DNA of 64,000 nucleotides from contig NZ_JAELXV010000001.1 in NCBI RefSeq assembly GCF_016427535.1, positions 310,001-374,000 on the forward strand, written 5' to 3'. This DNA comes from Hymenobacter sp. BT559. GTDB taxonomy: Bacteria > Bacteroidota > Bacteroidia > Cytophagales > Hymenobacteraceae. A program made the translations under genes and the position numbers. Below, piece by piece: positions 53,060-62,595 of the stretch. The notes beneath the pieces are model-generated. The model was not told the origin of the DNA. It saw only the letters and a program-made list of their open reading frames with translations, and made no database searches. The number at the start of each line of letters is the position of its first letter. Position 1 is the stretch's first letter.

Positions 53060-53710
53060 ATGGATAAGCCGCCGCTGTGGGAGCAGTATAAAGCCCGCCT
53101 GGCCAGCTACGCCGATGCCAAGGTCAACTACGACTTTTCGCGCCAGAGCGAGTATACCAGCGAGACCGGCTGGCGCATCGACGACTACGCTACCGACTTG
53201 CCCGCCGAAGCACCCGGCCCGCCCACGGCGCACGGCGCCTTCGCGGCGGCGCAAGACGTGCTGCGGCGCTATGCCTTTCCGCCGCCCAGCCTCATCACGG
53301 GCATCTTCAAGCCCGACACCCCACTCGAAAACCGCGTGATGCTGCTGCGAGCACGGTTCCTGGGGTTTTCGTTTTGGTTTGGGGTGCGCGTGAGCGAAGT
53401 GACCGACGAAGAAGCGCGCGCTACCCCCGACGGCCCCGAGCGGGTGTGGGGCTATGGTTACCGCACGCTGGAAGGCCACTTCGAGCGCGGGCAGATTGAC
53501 TTCACCATTCACAAAAACCTGACTACTGGCGCGGTGCAATTTCGCATCCATGCCGTGTCGCAGACCGGGCGCATCCGTAATCCTTTTTACTGGTTGGGCT
53601 TCAAGCTCTTTGGCCGGCGCCTCCAGCGGCGGTTTGCGCGCGAGTCGTTGGCTCGCATGCGGCAGTTGGTAGGCGAGGCCCTGGCCGCTTCGCAAACAAA
53701 GGCCGCCTAG
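53060..53710 (+). CDS. DUF1990-family protein, second copy
   Basis: A 216-residue soluble protein. The DUF1990 hallmark is WGYGYRTLEGHFERGQIDF, with FWFGVRVSEVTDEE before it and FRIHAVSQTGRIRNPFYWL after. The C-terminus (RLQRRFARESLARMRQL) is basic and helical. Longer than the first copy because of an N-terminal extension. It is divergent in sequence, so the pair may be an old duplication or two subfamilies acting together. Confidence 0.85.
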   Translation: MDKPPLWEQYKARLASYADAKVNYDFSRQSEYTSETGWRIDDYATDLPAEAPGPPTAHGAFAAAQDVLRRYAFPPPSLITGIFKPDTPLENRVMLLRARFLGFSFWFGVRVSEVTDEEARATPDGPERVWGYGYRTLEGHFERGQIDFTIHKNLTTGAVQFRIHAVSQTGRIRNPFYWLGFKLFGRRLQRRFARESLARMRQLVGEALAASQTKAA

Positions 53711-53812
53711 GTCGGGTTATCCTCGCACTATCTACGCAAGCGCCGTTGCTGCCCGCCGGGCGGCCACGGCGTTTTTGTAGGCTTACTCTTCTAATACCAA
53801 ACCAGACAGCAA

Positions 53813-54862
53813 ATGTCCACTACCAAAGCTTACGCGGCCCCCGCGGCTAATATTCCGCTGGAGCCGTTCTCGCTGGAGCGCCGCGCCCCCGGCGCCCACG
53901 ACGTGCAAATTGAAATTCTATTTTGCGGCGTGTGCCACTCCGACCTGCACCAAATACGCGACGAGTGGGGTGGCTCTATCTTCCCAATGGTACCCGGCCA
54001 CGAAATCGTGGGCCGCGTAACGGCCGTGGGCGACCACGTGAAAAACTTTAAAGTAGGCGACCTAGCCGGCGTAGGCTGCATGGTCGACTCGTGCCGCACT
54101 TGCCCCAGCTGCCAGGAAGGCCTGGAGCAGTACTGCGAAGTGACGGGCATGATTGGTACCTACAACGCCCGCGAAATAGGCACCGGCCAGCCCACCTACG
54201 GCGGCTACTCGCAGCAGATTGTAGTGGATGAGAAGTACACCCTCAAAGTGAGCGACAAGCTCGACCTGGCCCGCGTGGCGCCGCTGCTATGCGCCGGCAT
54301 CACCACCTACTCGCCCCTGCGCCAGTGGAAAGTGGGTCCCGGCCACCGCGTAGCCGTGATGGGCCTGGGTGGCCTCGGCCACATGGCCGTGAAGTTTGCC
54401 GCCGCCCTAGGTGCCGAAGTAACCGTGCTCAGCACCTCAGCTAACAAGGAGGCCGATGCCAAGGCCCTAGGTGCCCACAAGTTTGTGGTAACCAAGGATG
54501 CCGAGCAGCTGAAGTCGGTAGGTAACTACTTCGACTTCATTATCAACACCGTATCGGCTCAGCTCGACCTGGCCACCTACGTGAACCTGCTGCGCCGCGA
54601 TGGCACCATGATTCTGCTAGGTGTGCCTTCGGAGGCGCCGCACATCCACGCGTTCAACCTCATTTCGGGGCGCCGTCGCATTGCGGGCTCGCTCATCGGG
54701 GGCATCGCCGAAACGCAGGAGATGCTTGACTTCTGCGCCGAGCACAACATCATGTCCGACATCGAGTTGATTAAAATTCAGGATATCAACGAAGCCTACG
54801 AGCGCATGCTGAAAGGCGACGTGAAATACCGCTTCGTAATTGATACCGCCTCGCTGAACTAA
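53813..54862 (+). CDS. Zinc-dependent alcohol dehydrogenase (cinnamyl/YahK type)
   Basis: A 349-residue MDR protein. The catalytic zinc ligands are in CGVCHSDLH (Cys41), PGHEIVG (His63) and LLCAGITTYSPL (Cys160). The structural zinc site is Cys94, Cys97, Cys100 and Cys108 (CRTCPSCQEGLEQYC). The NADP(H) fold starts GLGGLGHMAV. The sequence style (GCMVDSC, GGYSQQIVVDE) matches the cinnamyl-alcohol-dehydrogenase/YahK group, which reduces aldehydes with NADPH. Its own terminator follows. Confidence 0.9.
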   Translation: MSTTKAYAAPAANIPLEPFSLERRAPGAHDVQIEILFCGVCHSDLHQIRDEWGGSIFPMVPGHEIVGRVTAVGDHVKNFKVGDLAGVGCMVDSCRTCPSCQEGLEQYCEVTGMIGTYNAREIGTGQPTYGGYSQQIVVDEKYTLKVSDKLDLARVAPLLCAGITTYSPLRQWKVGPGHRVAVMGLGGLGHMAVKFAAALGAEVTVLSTSANKEADAKALGAHKFVVTKDAEQLKSVGNYFDFIINTVSAQLDLATYVNLLRRDGTMILLGVPSEAPHIHAFNLISGRRRIAGSLIGGIAETQEMLDFCAEHNIMSDIELIKIQDINEAYERMLKGDVKYRFVIDTASLN

Positions 54863-54904
54863 AGCCTGGTGTCGTAAGCTCGGTTAAGCACCGTTGCTTA
54901 AATT

Positions 54905-54941
54905 AAAAAAAGCCCCCTACAGCTAAGTAGGGGGCTTTTTT
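54905..54941. terminator. Bidirectional terminator after the alcohol dehydrogenase
   Basis: A7GCCCCCTAC and GTAGGGGGCT7 arms (54905-54920 with 54927-54941), 6-base loop; a T-run on both strands. Also ends the convergent susC operon. Confidence 0.9.
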
Positions 54942-54958
54942 AGTTAGGCAGTAAGCGA

Positions 54959-55633
54959 TTACAGCGTAATCTTCTGTACCGGCGAGTAGTACAGTTCATT
55001 TACTCCTTGGGTTTTCACGCCAATGCGAGCGTACACCGCGTTGCGCGCCGTGCTGGGGAGCGTCAGCGAGAACGTCAGCGGCTGCGCTAGGTTGGCCACG
55101 TCGTTACCCGACTTGGTGGTGCGCCCTACGAGGCTGTTGTTGGTGTCTACAAACTGCCCGTTGTTGACGAAGAGCGTGACGGACTCGATGGCGCGGCCCG
55201 CCGTGGCCTGGCTTACCTGGCAGCTCGCCGTGATGGCCGTGCCCGACTTGGCAATGGTGGCGTTGCGCACTACAAAGTAGGGCTGCACGGGTACATCTAC
55301 TATTGTGTTGCCGCTTACCTGCACCGTAATACTGTCGGTGTTGTTTACCCATGGGCCGTTGTCGCGCAGGCGAGTCAGCTTGTACTCGCCATCGAAGAGG
55401 GTAGCTGAGTAGGTACCATCTTGCGCTACGTACACCGGAATCTTATTGCGGAAGAACTCGCCGCGCTGCCATAGCTCGAGCTGTACGCCACCCTGGCCCC
55501 GTACGCCCACAGTCTCGTTCTGGAAGGTTACGCGCCCGGTCAACTGCGATTCTGGTGGCGAGTAGTTGTCTTTTTCACAGCTGGCGGCCAGCAGTCCCAG
55601 CCCAGCCAATATAGTCAATGTAAATCGTTTCAT
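54959..55633 (-). CDS. DUF3823-type lipoprotein of the SusCD locus, 224 aa
   Basis: Signal peptide with lipobox (LGLLAASC, Cys19), then SQLTGRVTFQNETVGVRGQGGVQLELW, which is the DUF3823 pattern, and two beta domains. Proteins of this type are found next to SusC/SusD and are thought to be surface glycan-binding helpers. The gene starts 12 bases after the SusD stop, so it is the third gene of the operon. It ends at the terminator shared with the alcohol dehydrogenase. Confidence 0.85.
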   Translation of the reverse strand: MKRFTLTILAGLGLLAASCEKDNYSPPESQLTGRVTFQNETVGVRGQGGVQLELWQRGEFFRNKIPVYVAQDGTYSATLFDGEYKLTRLRDNGPWVNNTDSITVQVSGNTIVDVPVQPYFVVRNATIAKSGTAITASCQVSQATAGRAIESVTLFVNNGQFVDTNNSLVGRTTKSGNDVANLAQPLTFSLTLPSTARNAVYARIGVKTQGVNELYYSPVQKITL

Positions 55634-55645
55634 GGGTGGGAGCAG

Positions 55646-57517
55646 TTATTCGAAGGGGTTGCGAACGATTAAAGGATTACGATTGCGAATATCGTTGCCG
55701 ATAAACGTATAGTAATTGAAGGTCTGGAAGTTGCGGGGGGTGCGGTAGCGCGGCGCCACTCGCTTGTCAAACACATACTTGCCATCCATGGCGCTGCCGG
55801 GGCGCACTACACGGTATGGAAACAGCACGTAGGCCACGGCCGTGGGGTTGTTGTTGTCGCCGTTCCACACTTGGTGCGCAATGCGCCAGCGCTTGAGGTC
55901 CCAGAGGCGGTGGTCTTCGAAGGCCAGCTCTACGCGGCGCTCGTTTTGGAGGCGCGCCAGGTTGAGGGTCGTGAGGCTATTGGCCCCGAAGCCGGCCCGC
56001 TCGCGCACGCGGTTCACGTAGGTGAGCGCCTCGGCGGTATTGCCCAGCTCTAGGGCTGCTTCGCTGGCGTTGAGCAGTACTTCGGCCAGGCGGAAGCGTA
56101 CCCACCACGTATCGCTGCGAATACCGCGGCTGCTGGTGCCCGCGCCCGAGTCAATAAACTTGCGCAGGTAGAAACCCGAGTTAGAAACCTCAGGCTGGCT
56201 AGCCTGCGGCCCCGAGCTACCCGTCAGCAGCTTGTTATCGCCGTTGGGGAAGGCACTTCCGCCATACACGGTGCTCAGGCCACCCTCAATGGTCTGGTAC
56301 GAGTTGTTGGCAGCGTTCCAAACCTTTACGCCAGCTTGCAGCTGAACATCCTGGCCTTTGAAGGTAGTGCCAGGATAGATAATAGTGCCGTACAAGCGAG
56401 CATCCTTATTGGCGAAGGGGCCGCTGAGGTTGTCGTAGTAGATGTAGTCGGTACCGGCCGCGTTCTGCGTGCGGAGAGTGCCGGTGGTACCATCTAGGTA
56501 CTCGTACGCCTCGACCAAGTTGAGAATAGGCGAAAGCGACGAAGAGCCTAGGTTGTCCTCGCGGATGCCCCGCGCAATGTTGTCGTAGCTGAAGCCGTGG
56601 CGGTAGTCCTTAGCCGTCAAGAAGTCCTTCACCCAGATAACCTCCGAGTTGGCATTCTTGCGCGTGATGGCCTCGTAGAAGTTCTCGCCTAGGTTAGGGT
56701 TGGTGCGGTAAAGCGAATAAGGGCCGGCCATTACTTCCTTGGCCGCGTCGAGGGCCTTCTGGTAGTAAGTGTTTGCTAGGCTGGCCGGAATGCCGACTTC
56801 GCCGCCGCTGGTCTGGATGTTGAGGCCCGACTGCGCGTTGTACTTAGCGATAGAGCCCGCGTAGAGCATGGCCCGGCACTTGACAGCCATTGCCGTGTAG
56901 CGGTTGGCCCGCGTCACGCTGCCGCCATTGCCTAGCGTACCCTTGATAGCATCTAATTCGCTGGCTACAAAGTCGTACAGCTCGGTTTCTTTGCTGCGCT
57001 TCACCTGCAAGGGTGTCACGTTGCCATCGAAGTTGTAAATGAGCTGCTCCGTGACCAGGGGCACGCCCCCATAGCGCTTACCTAGCTCGAAGTACATGTA
57101 AGCCCGTAAAAAGCGAAGTTCTGCCTTAAACTGGTCTTTCTGTGCCGTAGTGAGCGCGGTGCTGAACTGGTCGATACCATTCAGTGCCAGGTTAATGTCG
57201 CGGATAAGGCCATAGTCCCAGTTACCCCAGCTACCAGAGCCGTAGCTGAACCGGTCATTGGGGCCGTTGCCATTGCCCGACCACATAGCCTCATCATAGG
57301 CTGCGTACTCAGCCCAGTTGTTGTAGATGGTGGTGTGTACCGGCAAGCGGTCGTAGTAGTTGGCCAGCAAGCCCGTAATCAGGCCGGGGTCATTCCAAAT
57401 CTGCGAGTCTAGAATGATATTCGGCGGGGTGCGGTCTAGGAAATCTTTCTGGCAGCTGGTGCCAAGGCCTAGTAGTAGACCAGAGCTCAGTGCAAGCGTT
57501 TTGAAGGAAAATTTCAT
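55646..57517 (-). CDS. SusD/RagB-family outer-membrane nutrient-binding lipoprotein
   Basis: A 623-residue protein with a lipobox (LGLGTSC, Cys22). Features: the N-terminal SusD-like helical (TPR) region with FRAELRFLRAYMYFELGKRYGG, and the C-terminal RagB region ending in the family pattern LARLQNERRVELAFEDHRLWDLKRW. It binds the substrate over the SusC pore. It sits 12 bases after the SusC stop. The substrate is not shown: no glycoside hydrolase or sulfatase is adjacent in the window. Confidence 0.94.
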   Translation of the reverse strand: MKFSFKTLALSSGLLLGLGTSCQKDFLDRTPPNIILDSQIWNDPGLITGLLANYYDRLPVHTTIYNNWAEYAAYDEAMWSGNGNGPNDRFSYGSGSWGNWDYGLIRDINLALNGIDQFSTALTTAQKDQFKAELRFLRAYMYFELGKRYGGVPLVTEQLIYNFDGNVTPLQVKRSKETELYDFVASELDAIKGTLGNGGSVTRANRYTAMAVKCRAMLYAGSIAKYNAQSGLNIQTSGGEVGIPASLANTYYQKALDAAKEVMAGPYSLYRTNPNLGENFYEAITRKNANSEVIWVKDFLTAKDYRHGFSYDNIARGIREDNLGSSSLSPILNLVEAYEYLDGTTGTLRTQNAAGTDYIYYDNLSGPFANKDARLYGTIIYPGTTFKGQDVQLQAGVKVWNAANNSYQTIEGGLSTVYGGSAFPNGDNKLLTGSSGPQASQPEVSNSGFYLRKFIDSGAGTSSRGIRSDTWWVRFRLAEVLLNASEAALELGNTAEALTYVNRVRERAGFGANSLTTLNLARLQNERRVELAFEDHRLWDLKRWRIAHQVWNGDNNNPTAVAYVLFPYRVVRPGSAMDGKYVFDKRVAPRYRTPRNFQTFNYYTFIGNDIRNRNPLIVRNPFE

Positions 57518-57529
57518 GGGTGGGAGGGC

Positions 57530-60500
57530 TTAGAAAGAGACCGAGAAACCTGTGTTAATCAGGCGCTGGGGCGGGTAGCCTAGGCCGTTGGTAGAGGTGA
57601 TTTCTGGGTCGATATCAATGTCGTCAAGCGTGCTGAAGGTCACTAGGTTGGTAGCGTTCACGTACACCCGCACTCCTGAGAAGCCGATTTTAGTTAGCCA
57701 GGGCTTGGGTAGGTTATAAGCTAGCTCCACATTGCGTAGGCGCACGTAGCGCACGGTCTTAATCCAGAAAGAGCTGCGGCGGTTGAAGTTAGACGAGCCG
57801 CCTGCATCGCGCCGGATGGCCGGGTACTTCCCTGGTACCCAAGGGCTATCGGCGTTGTAGGGGTCGGCGCGGTGCCAGCGGTCTTCGAGGATGTAGTTGG
57901 GCGAGGTGCCGTTGTTCTGGAACGGAATCAGCAGCTCATACTCGCGCTGGTAGGTCTGCATGCCAGCCCCGATAATGTCGAAGTTGAGCGTGAAGTTCTT
58001 GTACCCTAGGCTAGTGTTGAGGGCGTAGGTCACTAGTGGGTTGCCACCTTGGATGTAGCCAATGGGGCGCTCATCGAGGTTGTTGATAACCCCGTCGCCG
58101 TTTACGTCCTTATAGATAATGTCGCCTGGCAGCTGGGTGCGGTTGCCTTGGCCGTCGTTGTCTATGCGGTGGTCGGCAATTTCCTGCTCTGACTGAAACT
58201 GGCCGATGGCTTGGTAGCCCCAGCCTACGTCGCCCCAGCGGCTGTAGTAGCTGTTGCGGTAGCGGTCGAAGGAGTTGCTAAACCGCTGGCTGTAGCCTAG
58301 GTCAAAGCGGCGCGCCAGCGTGGCATGGGCGCCTACCGAGAACGAGAGGCCTTGCGAGGTAACGCCCGAATAGATTAGGCCGCCTTCCAAGCCCTTCGTT
58401 TCGTCAGAGTTGCGGTTTTCGTTGTAGAGGTCATACCCCACTTCCCGTGGCAAAACAATATTGGGGTCGAGGCCTGGTAGCCCCTCGCGGCGGCGGCGGA
58501 AGATATCGAATGTACCCGAGAGCTTGCCTCCAAACAAACCAAAATCGACACCTAGGTTGGAAGTTTTATTGCGTACCCACGAAAGGGTCGTAATAGGCAG
58601 GCCGCGCGGCCGTACCCCAATAGTATAGGTGCCATTGAATATCGAGGCTCCACTGCTAAAGTCGTACCCTTGTAGATACCGGTAAGGGTCGATAGCATCG
58701 CTACCCGTTACGCCGTAGCTGCCGCGCAGCTTCAGCTCGGTGAGTACACGGCCTACACCACTGTTTTTGAGAAAGTTTTCTTCCGATACACGGTAACCGG
58801 CCGTAACGGCGGGGAAGAAGCCGAAGCGACTATCGGCCCGGTACAGGTAAGAGCCATCGTAGCGCCCTAGGCCTTCGAGCAGGTACTTCTGCTTGTAGTT
58901 GTAAGCCAAACGGCCTACGTAGCCCGCACGGGCTGACTCAAAAACTTCATCAAGCAGGTAGTCCTGATTGGCGAAGTACTGAATAGGAATCGTATTGTTG
59001 GGCGGCACCGTGTGCACGATGTTGTAGCGGTTGTCGGTGTCGTAGCGCTCATACACCGCTGTGGCGCTTAGGCCGTGGTCGCCCAACTGCTTGTTATAAA
59101 TCAGCTGAAGCTGCCCGGTGCGCTCGATAACGGCGCGGCGGCGCTGCTCGCGCCAGGGGTTCTGGTTGCCGCCACCGGGCACCAAGTCGTAGGTCTGGGC
59201 CGTGGGGTTGTAGCGGTAGCCGTTGTAGGTGTATTCGAAGCCGTTGAAGGTGTTGGTCGTATAGTTGTAAGAGCCGGTAGCCTTTACAGTAAGCCCGAAC
59301 GAGAAGTCGTACTGTCCATACAGGTTGATTTTGCCAGCCCGCCAGTCATCGTCGCAATAACCCGTAATCGACTCCTTATAGGTAGCCGGGTTCACGTTGA
59401 TGTTGTGCGTCTGGTTGATGTAGAGCGGGTTGTCGTTGGCGTAGGGGGCCTCAGTGGGCCACATTGAGAACACGCTCAAGAACGGGTTGAAGTAGTCATC
59501 GAGACCCGGAACGCCCGCGGTGTGACGATACTCGGCGCGGCCATACAACTGCGTGCCAACGCGGAAGTGCGGGTTTATCTTGGCCTCTAGGTTGGCCTGC
59601 ATATTGTAGCGCTTGAAGTAGTTGTCTTCAATAAGCGCCTTCTGGTCGAGGTAGCTGCCCGAGAGGTAGTACGTCACGTTATCGGACGCCCCCGAGATAT
59701 TGCCATTTAGGTAGTACTGCGGCACGTTGGGCCGGAATACCATGTCGTAGTAGTCGTAGCTCTTGTAGCCCGGCTCGGTGCCTTGGCGCCACTTTTCCAG
59801 CTCTTCGGCCGTGAGAATCTTGCCCGACACGGGGTCCGATACGGGGCGGGGCGCCCGGCGCTCTATCTGAGCGTAGTTCTGCTCCGACTCTACCAGGCCG
59901 CGCTGGTGTTGGTAAGCATTGGCCGGGTGCGGGTACTTCGTAAAGTTTTGGACGCCGTAGTAGCCGTTCAGGTTTATCACCGGCTTGCCGAGCTTGCCGC
60001 GCTTGGTCGTCACTAGGATTACGCCATTGGAGGCGCGCATCCCGTAGATGGCCGCCGACGCATCTTTCAGCACCGAAATAGTTTCGATGTCGTTTATTCC
60101 CAGATTGTTAAACTGACCTTCCTCTGACTGAATGCCGTCGATAACATAGAGCGGAGAGCCCATGTTACGAATCTGGATGCTGGTGCCGGCACCGGGGCGG
60201 GCGTCGCCCTGGCGGGCCGTGATACCCGGAATGCGGCCGGCCAGCGCGCTGGTAGCCGCTACAGCAGGCGTGCGTACCAGTTCCTGGCTCGTTACCTGGC
60301 CTACGGCGCCAGTTACAGTAGCGCGCGACTGCGTGCCGTAGCCCACTACTACTACTTCTTCGAGCGACTTGTCTTGCGCTTCGAGCTTGACGTTCACAGC
60401 AGTAGCGCCCGTCACGGGTACCTCTTGGCTAGTAAAGCCCACGAAGGAGAATACTAGTACCGAGCCCTGCTCGGGTACTTTCAGGCGATAGCGGCCCTGC

Positions 60501-60769
60501 TCATCGGTGGTAGTGCCCTGCGAAGTACCTTTTAGGATAACGTTTACCCCAGGTAGGCCTTCGCCCTTGCTGTCAGTTACAACACCCTGCACCGCAATGT
60601 CGGCAAAGGGGGCGGCGTTATGAGCCACCGCGGGTAGGGTAGGAGCAGCTAGTGGGCTCGGCGCCGCAGAGGCACTGAGCGTAGTGCCTACGGAGGCACA
60701 CCAAGCCAATGGCAGCAAGGACTGGCCAAGAGCCCCGCGCACCAGCCTATTGCGTAACGTACTTTTCAT
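57530..60769 (-). CDS. SusC/RagA-family TonB-linked outer-membrane transporter
   Basis: The ATG at 60769 (MKSTLRNRL) gives 1079 residues; the frame stays open upstream without coding character. After the signal peptide come the regulatory domain (VQGVVTDSKGEGLPGVNVIL, TTTDEQGRYRL), the TonB-box region EEVVVVGYGTQSRATVTGAV, the plug (GRIPGITARQGDARPG, MGSPLYVIDGIQ) and a barrel ending LINTGFSVSF. It imports oligomers bound by SusD using TonB energy. There is no SusR- or ECF-sigma gene next to it. The upstream gap is long (831 bases). Confidence 0.95.
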   Translation of the reverse strand: MKSTLRNRLVRGALGQSLLPLAWCASVGTTLSASAAPSPLAAPTLPAVAHNAAPFADIAVQGVVTDSKGEGLPGVNVILKGTSQGTTTDEQGRYRLKVPEQGSVLVFSFVGFTSQEVPVTGATAVNVKLEAQDKSLEEVVVVGYGTQSRATVTGAVGQVTSQELVRTPAVAATSALAGRIPGITARQGDARPGAGTSIQIRNMGSPLYVIDGIQSEEGQFNNLGINDIETISVLKDASAAIYGMRASNGVILVTTKRGKLGKPVINLNGYYGVQNFTKYPHPANAYQHQRGLVESEQNYAQIERRAPRPVSDPVSGKILTAEELEKWRQGTEPGYKSYDYYDMVFRPNVPQYYLNGNISGASDNVTYYLSGSYLDQKALIEDNYFKRYNMQANLEAKINPHFRVGTQLYGRAEYRHTAGVPGLDDYFNPFLSVFSMWPTEAPYANDNPLYINQTHNINVNPATYKESITGYCDDDWRAGKINLYGQYDFSFGLTVKATGSYNYTTNTFNGFEYTYNGYRYNPTAQTYDLVPGGGNQNPWREQRRRAVIERTGQLQLIYNKQLGDHGLSATAVYERYDTDNRYNIVHTVPPNNTIPIQYFANQDYLLDEVFESARAGYVGRLAYNYKQKYLLEGLGRYDGSYLYRADSRFGFFPAVTAGYRVSEENFLKNSGVGRVLTELKLRGSYGVTGSDAIDPYRYLQGYDFSSGASIFNGTYTIGVRPRGLPITTLSWVRNKTSNLGVDFGLFGGKLSGTFDIFRRRREGLPGLDPNIVLPREVGYDLYNENRNSDETKGLEGGLIYSGVTSQGLSFSVGAHATLARRFDLGYSQRFSNSFDRYRNSYYSRWGDVGWGYQAIGQFQSEQEIADHRIDNDGQGNRTQLPGDIIYKDVNGDGVINNLDERPIGYIQGGNPLVTYALNTSLGYKNFTLNFDIIGAGMQTYQREYELLIPFQNNGTSPNYILEDRWHRADPYNADSPWVPGKYPAIRRDAGGSSNFNRRSSFWIKTVRYVRLRNVELAYNLPKPWLTKIGFSGVRVYVNATNLVTFSTLDDIDIDPEITSTNGLGYPPQRLINTGFSVSF

Positions 60770-61600
60770 AGGTGGGAAAAAAAGGTGGGTGGAAAAAAGT
60801 AGACAATCGATTGTGTTAGCTGAGGTAAACCTGTGGCTGATGAGCCACTGAAGGGTTGAATCCAGAAAACAAGGAGGGCTTGCGCTATAGTAATAGTACA
60901 AGACCGGGTGCCGAAGATGTTGGTGAACGCTGTGATAGACAGCGCACCCTGCTATCAGCCTAGGCCGGATGGGTTTAGGAAGCTGTCCGTAGAAGTATAA
61001 GACGCCATGCTACCCGCAGGAGTGCGGGCATAAACAAGCTTCCTTTATACTACCGGGTAGGGGCGGAGGGCAGGGAGCACACTAAGGTGCTGGCTCGGGA
61101 CCGTTGCTTAAAAACGGTATGGTTTCGCAGATGCGAAGAGAGTAGGAGTGGCAGCATAGGCCAGTGTGAGGGGGGTGGGAAAGGAGGAGTGGTAAGCTAA
61201 CCGTAGTATCTGAGTAGCCTCAATAGCGCTGCCGGTTGCTGGTGGTAAAGGTATAACCCAAACCGAATGAAACAGAGGTGAATTTAGATAAAAATGGGGT
61301 GTAAAATAGTTTTTGTAGGCGTGGTAGTTGGGGCTGGCAGCTGGATATAATGCTTTGTATTTAATTATATGATTGTAAATCAGCGTTTTGATTAACTAGG
61401 TAAGCTGTTGAGTAAGTAAGGGTAAAATAGTATCTGGCAAGAAGGAAGTGAAAGTGCTTAGGTGGTTGGGACACAACCCGCAGCCTCTGCCCTTACACGG
61501 CGCCCGAGCGTAGGTAAGGGCCTTACCTGCCCCTAGGGTGCTTGCTGGTGCCCGGAGGCAACCGGGTCAACTATTGCCGACGGGTTTGCGTAGCCTGCCC
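60770..61600. other. 831-base gap between divergent genes
   Basis: No convincing gene. It holds small hairpins: GTGGCT/AGCCAC near 60830-60850, CCCGCA/TGCGGG around 61014-61030, AGGTAA/TTACCT near 61511-61529 and CCCGG/CCGGG near 61550-61566. It also has an AT-rich patch (about 61340-61400), unlike the rest of the window. No TAnnTTTG element was found in the right place for susC. It may contain regulatory RNA or operators. Confidence 0.5.
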
Positions 61601-62185
61601 ATGAAATATTTCCTGATAATGCTGCTGGCATTGGGTTCGCTTACGGCGGCGCAGGCCCAGGTAAAGCTGCCAAAGCTCCACGGCTGGGTAAATCCGCTGC
61701 CCATGGATTCGCTCACGCGCAAGGTGTCGTTTCAGGGCGTGGTGCAGGTGCCGGGTGCCAGCCAGGCCACCTTATATGCGCGCGCCAAGAAGTGGTTTGC
61801 CACCGCGCCCGGCCCTACCAAGATGACGATTGAAACGCAGAATGAAGCTGCGGGCAAGCTTACCGGCAAAACCAGTGAGCTAGTGATGCAAAACTTCTTG
61901 GGTGCTAATGTGCAGGTGCCGCTGTGGCGCACCGTGATAGTGCAAGTGAAGCCCGGCCGCTTCCGCTACCAGATTACCAATTTTGCCTTCGATAGCAGCA
62001 CCGGTCAGGGCGCCGTAACGCCCATCGAAAACTACCTTACGCCCAACGCCCTCACTTTCGACGATGCCGGCTACCCTAAGCCCGTGCTGCAGTCAACCAT
62101 CGAAGCCATTCAGCGGAGCGGCCGGCAGCAAGCTTCGGCCATCCGTCAGACTATGACGGGCAAGGCAGTAGATGACAACTGGTAA
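61601..62185 (+). CDS. DUF4468-type exported protein, 194 aa
   Basis: The ATG at 61601 gives a good signal peptide (YFLIMLLALGSLTAAQAQ). The mature part has RKVSFQGVVQVPGASQATLYARAKKWFA, a GKLTGKTSELVMQNF strand, and RTVIVQVKPGRFRYQITNF. This pattern fits DUF4468 (a TBP-like fold found in many Bacteroidota exported proteins). Function is unknown. Upstream are two short hairpins; downstream there is a hairpin-rich gap. Confidence 0.8.
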   Translation: MKYFLIMLLALGSLTAAQAQVKLPKLHGWVNPLPMDSLTRKVSFQGVVQVPGASQATLYARAKKWFATAPGPTKMTIETQNEAAGKLTGKTSELVMQNFLGANVQVPLWRTVIVQVKPGRFRYQITNFAFDSSTGQGAVTPIENYLTPNALTFDDAGYPKPVLQSTIEAIQRSGRQQASAIRQTMTGKAVDDNW

Positions 62186-62286
62186 GCAAGGTGCAAGTCA
62201 GTGCTTTCTCCTGCTTGGGTAGTGAAGCCAGAGCAGCCAAGTGCCAGCCGAAGCACACGGAGGCCAATAGACAGAAGGTGTAAGAA

Positions 62287-62319
62287 GCCCTAGGTGGCGG
62301 TGTAAGCGCTACCTAGGGC
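62287..62319. repeat. Hairpin with CCTAGG in both arms
   Basis: GCCCTAGGTGGCG and GCGCTACCTAGGGC pair closely (62287-62299 with 62306-62319). It lies about 100 bases after the DUF4468 gene and may end that transcript, though no T-run follows. Confidence 0.6.
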
Positions 62320-62418
62320 CTGTATTGCATAAGGGTAGCTGCTTGCCAGTAAGCTAGTGAGCTAAGTTTATAAGTTGACCATAATAGAGTGTTTCAATAA
62401 CGGCAAACACTGTTTCCT

Positions 62419-62464
62419 ACATAGGAGAGCCCCAGCGGAGCGACCTGCTGGGGCTCTCCTATGT
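62419..62464. repeat. 18-bp perfect inverted repeat
   Basis: Arms ACATAGGAGAGCCCCAGC and its complement (62419-62436 with 62447-62464), 10-base loop. No T-run. Could be a stabiliser or a symmetric operator. Confidence 0.7.
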
Positions 62465-62532
62465 ATCTTGCTGTTGCAAGAGGACTTAAAAGCTCAACCT
62501 ATTTCAAGGAAACCCAAATATATTCTATATAA

Positions 62533-62572
62533 CAAAGGCGCCCGCCGATAAGAATATCGACGGGCGCCTTTG
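62533..62572. terminator. Terminator of the T9SS cargo gene
   Basis: Stem CAAAGGCGCCCG/CGGGCGCCTTTG (62533-62544 with 62561-62572) with a further inner stem CGATA/TATCG. Just downstream of the minus-strand gene ending at 62596. Confidence 0.75.
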
Positions 62573-62595
62573 CTTGTCTGTAGCTGAAGAGAAAC

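Larger units (their letters stand above)
62186..62595. other. 410-base gap with three hairpins
   Basis: No gene seen. It holds the CCTAGG hairpin at 62287-62319, the 18-bp palindrome at 62419-62464, and the terminator at 62533-62572. Confidence 0.6.

Noticed and set aside
61505..61600. Riboswitch before the DUF4468 gene
   Set aside because: Two small stems (AGGTAA/TTACCT and CCCGG/CCGGG) are present, but they do not match any riboswitch consensus that I know.
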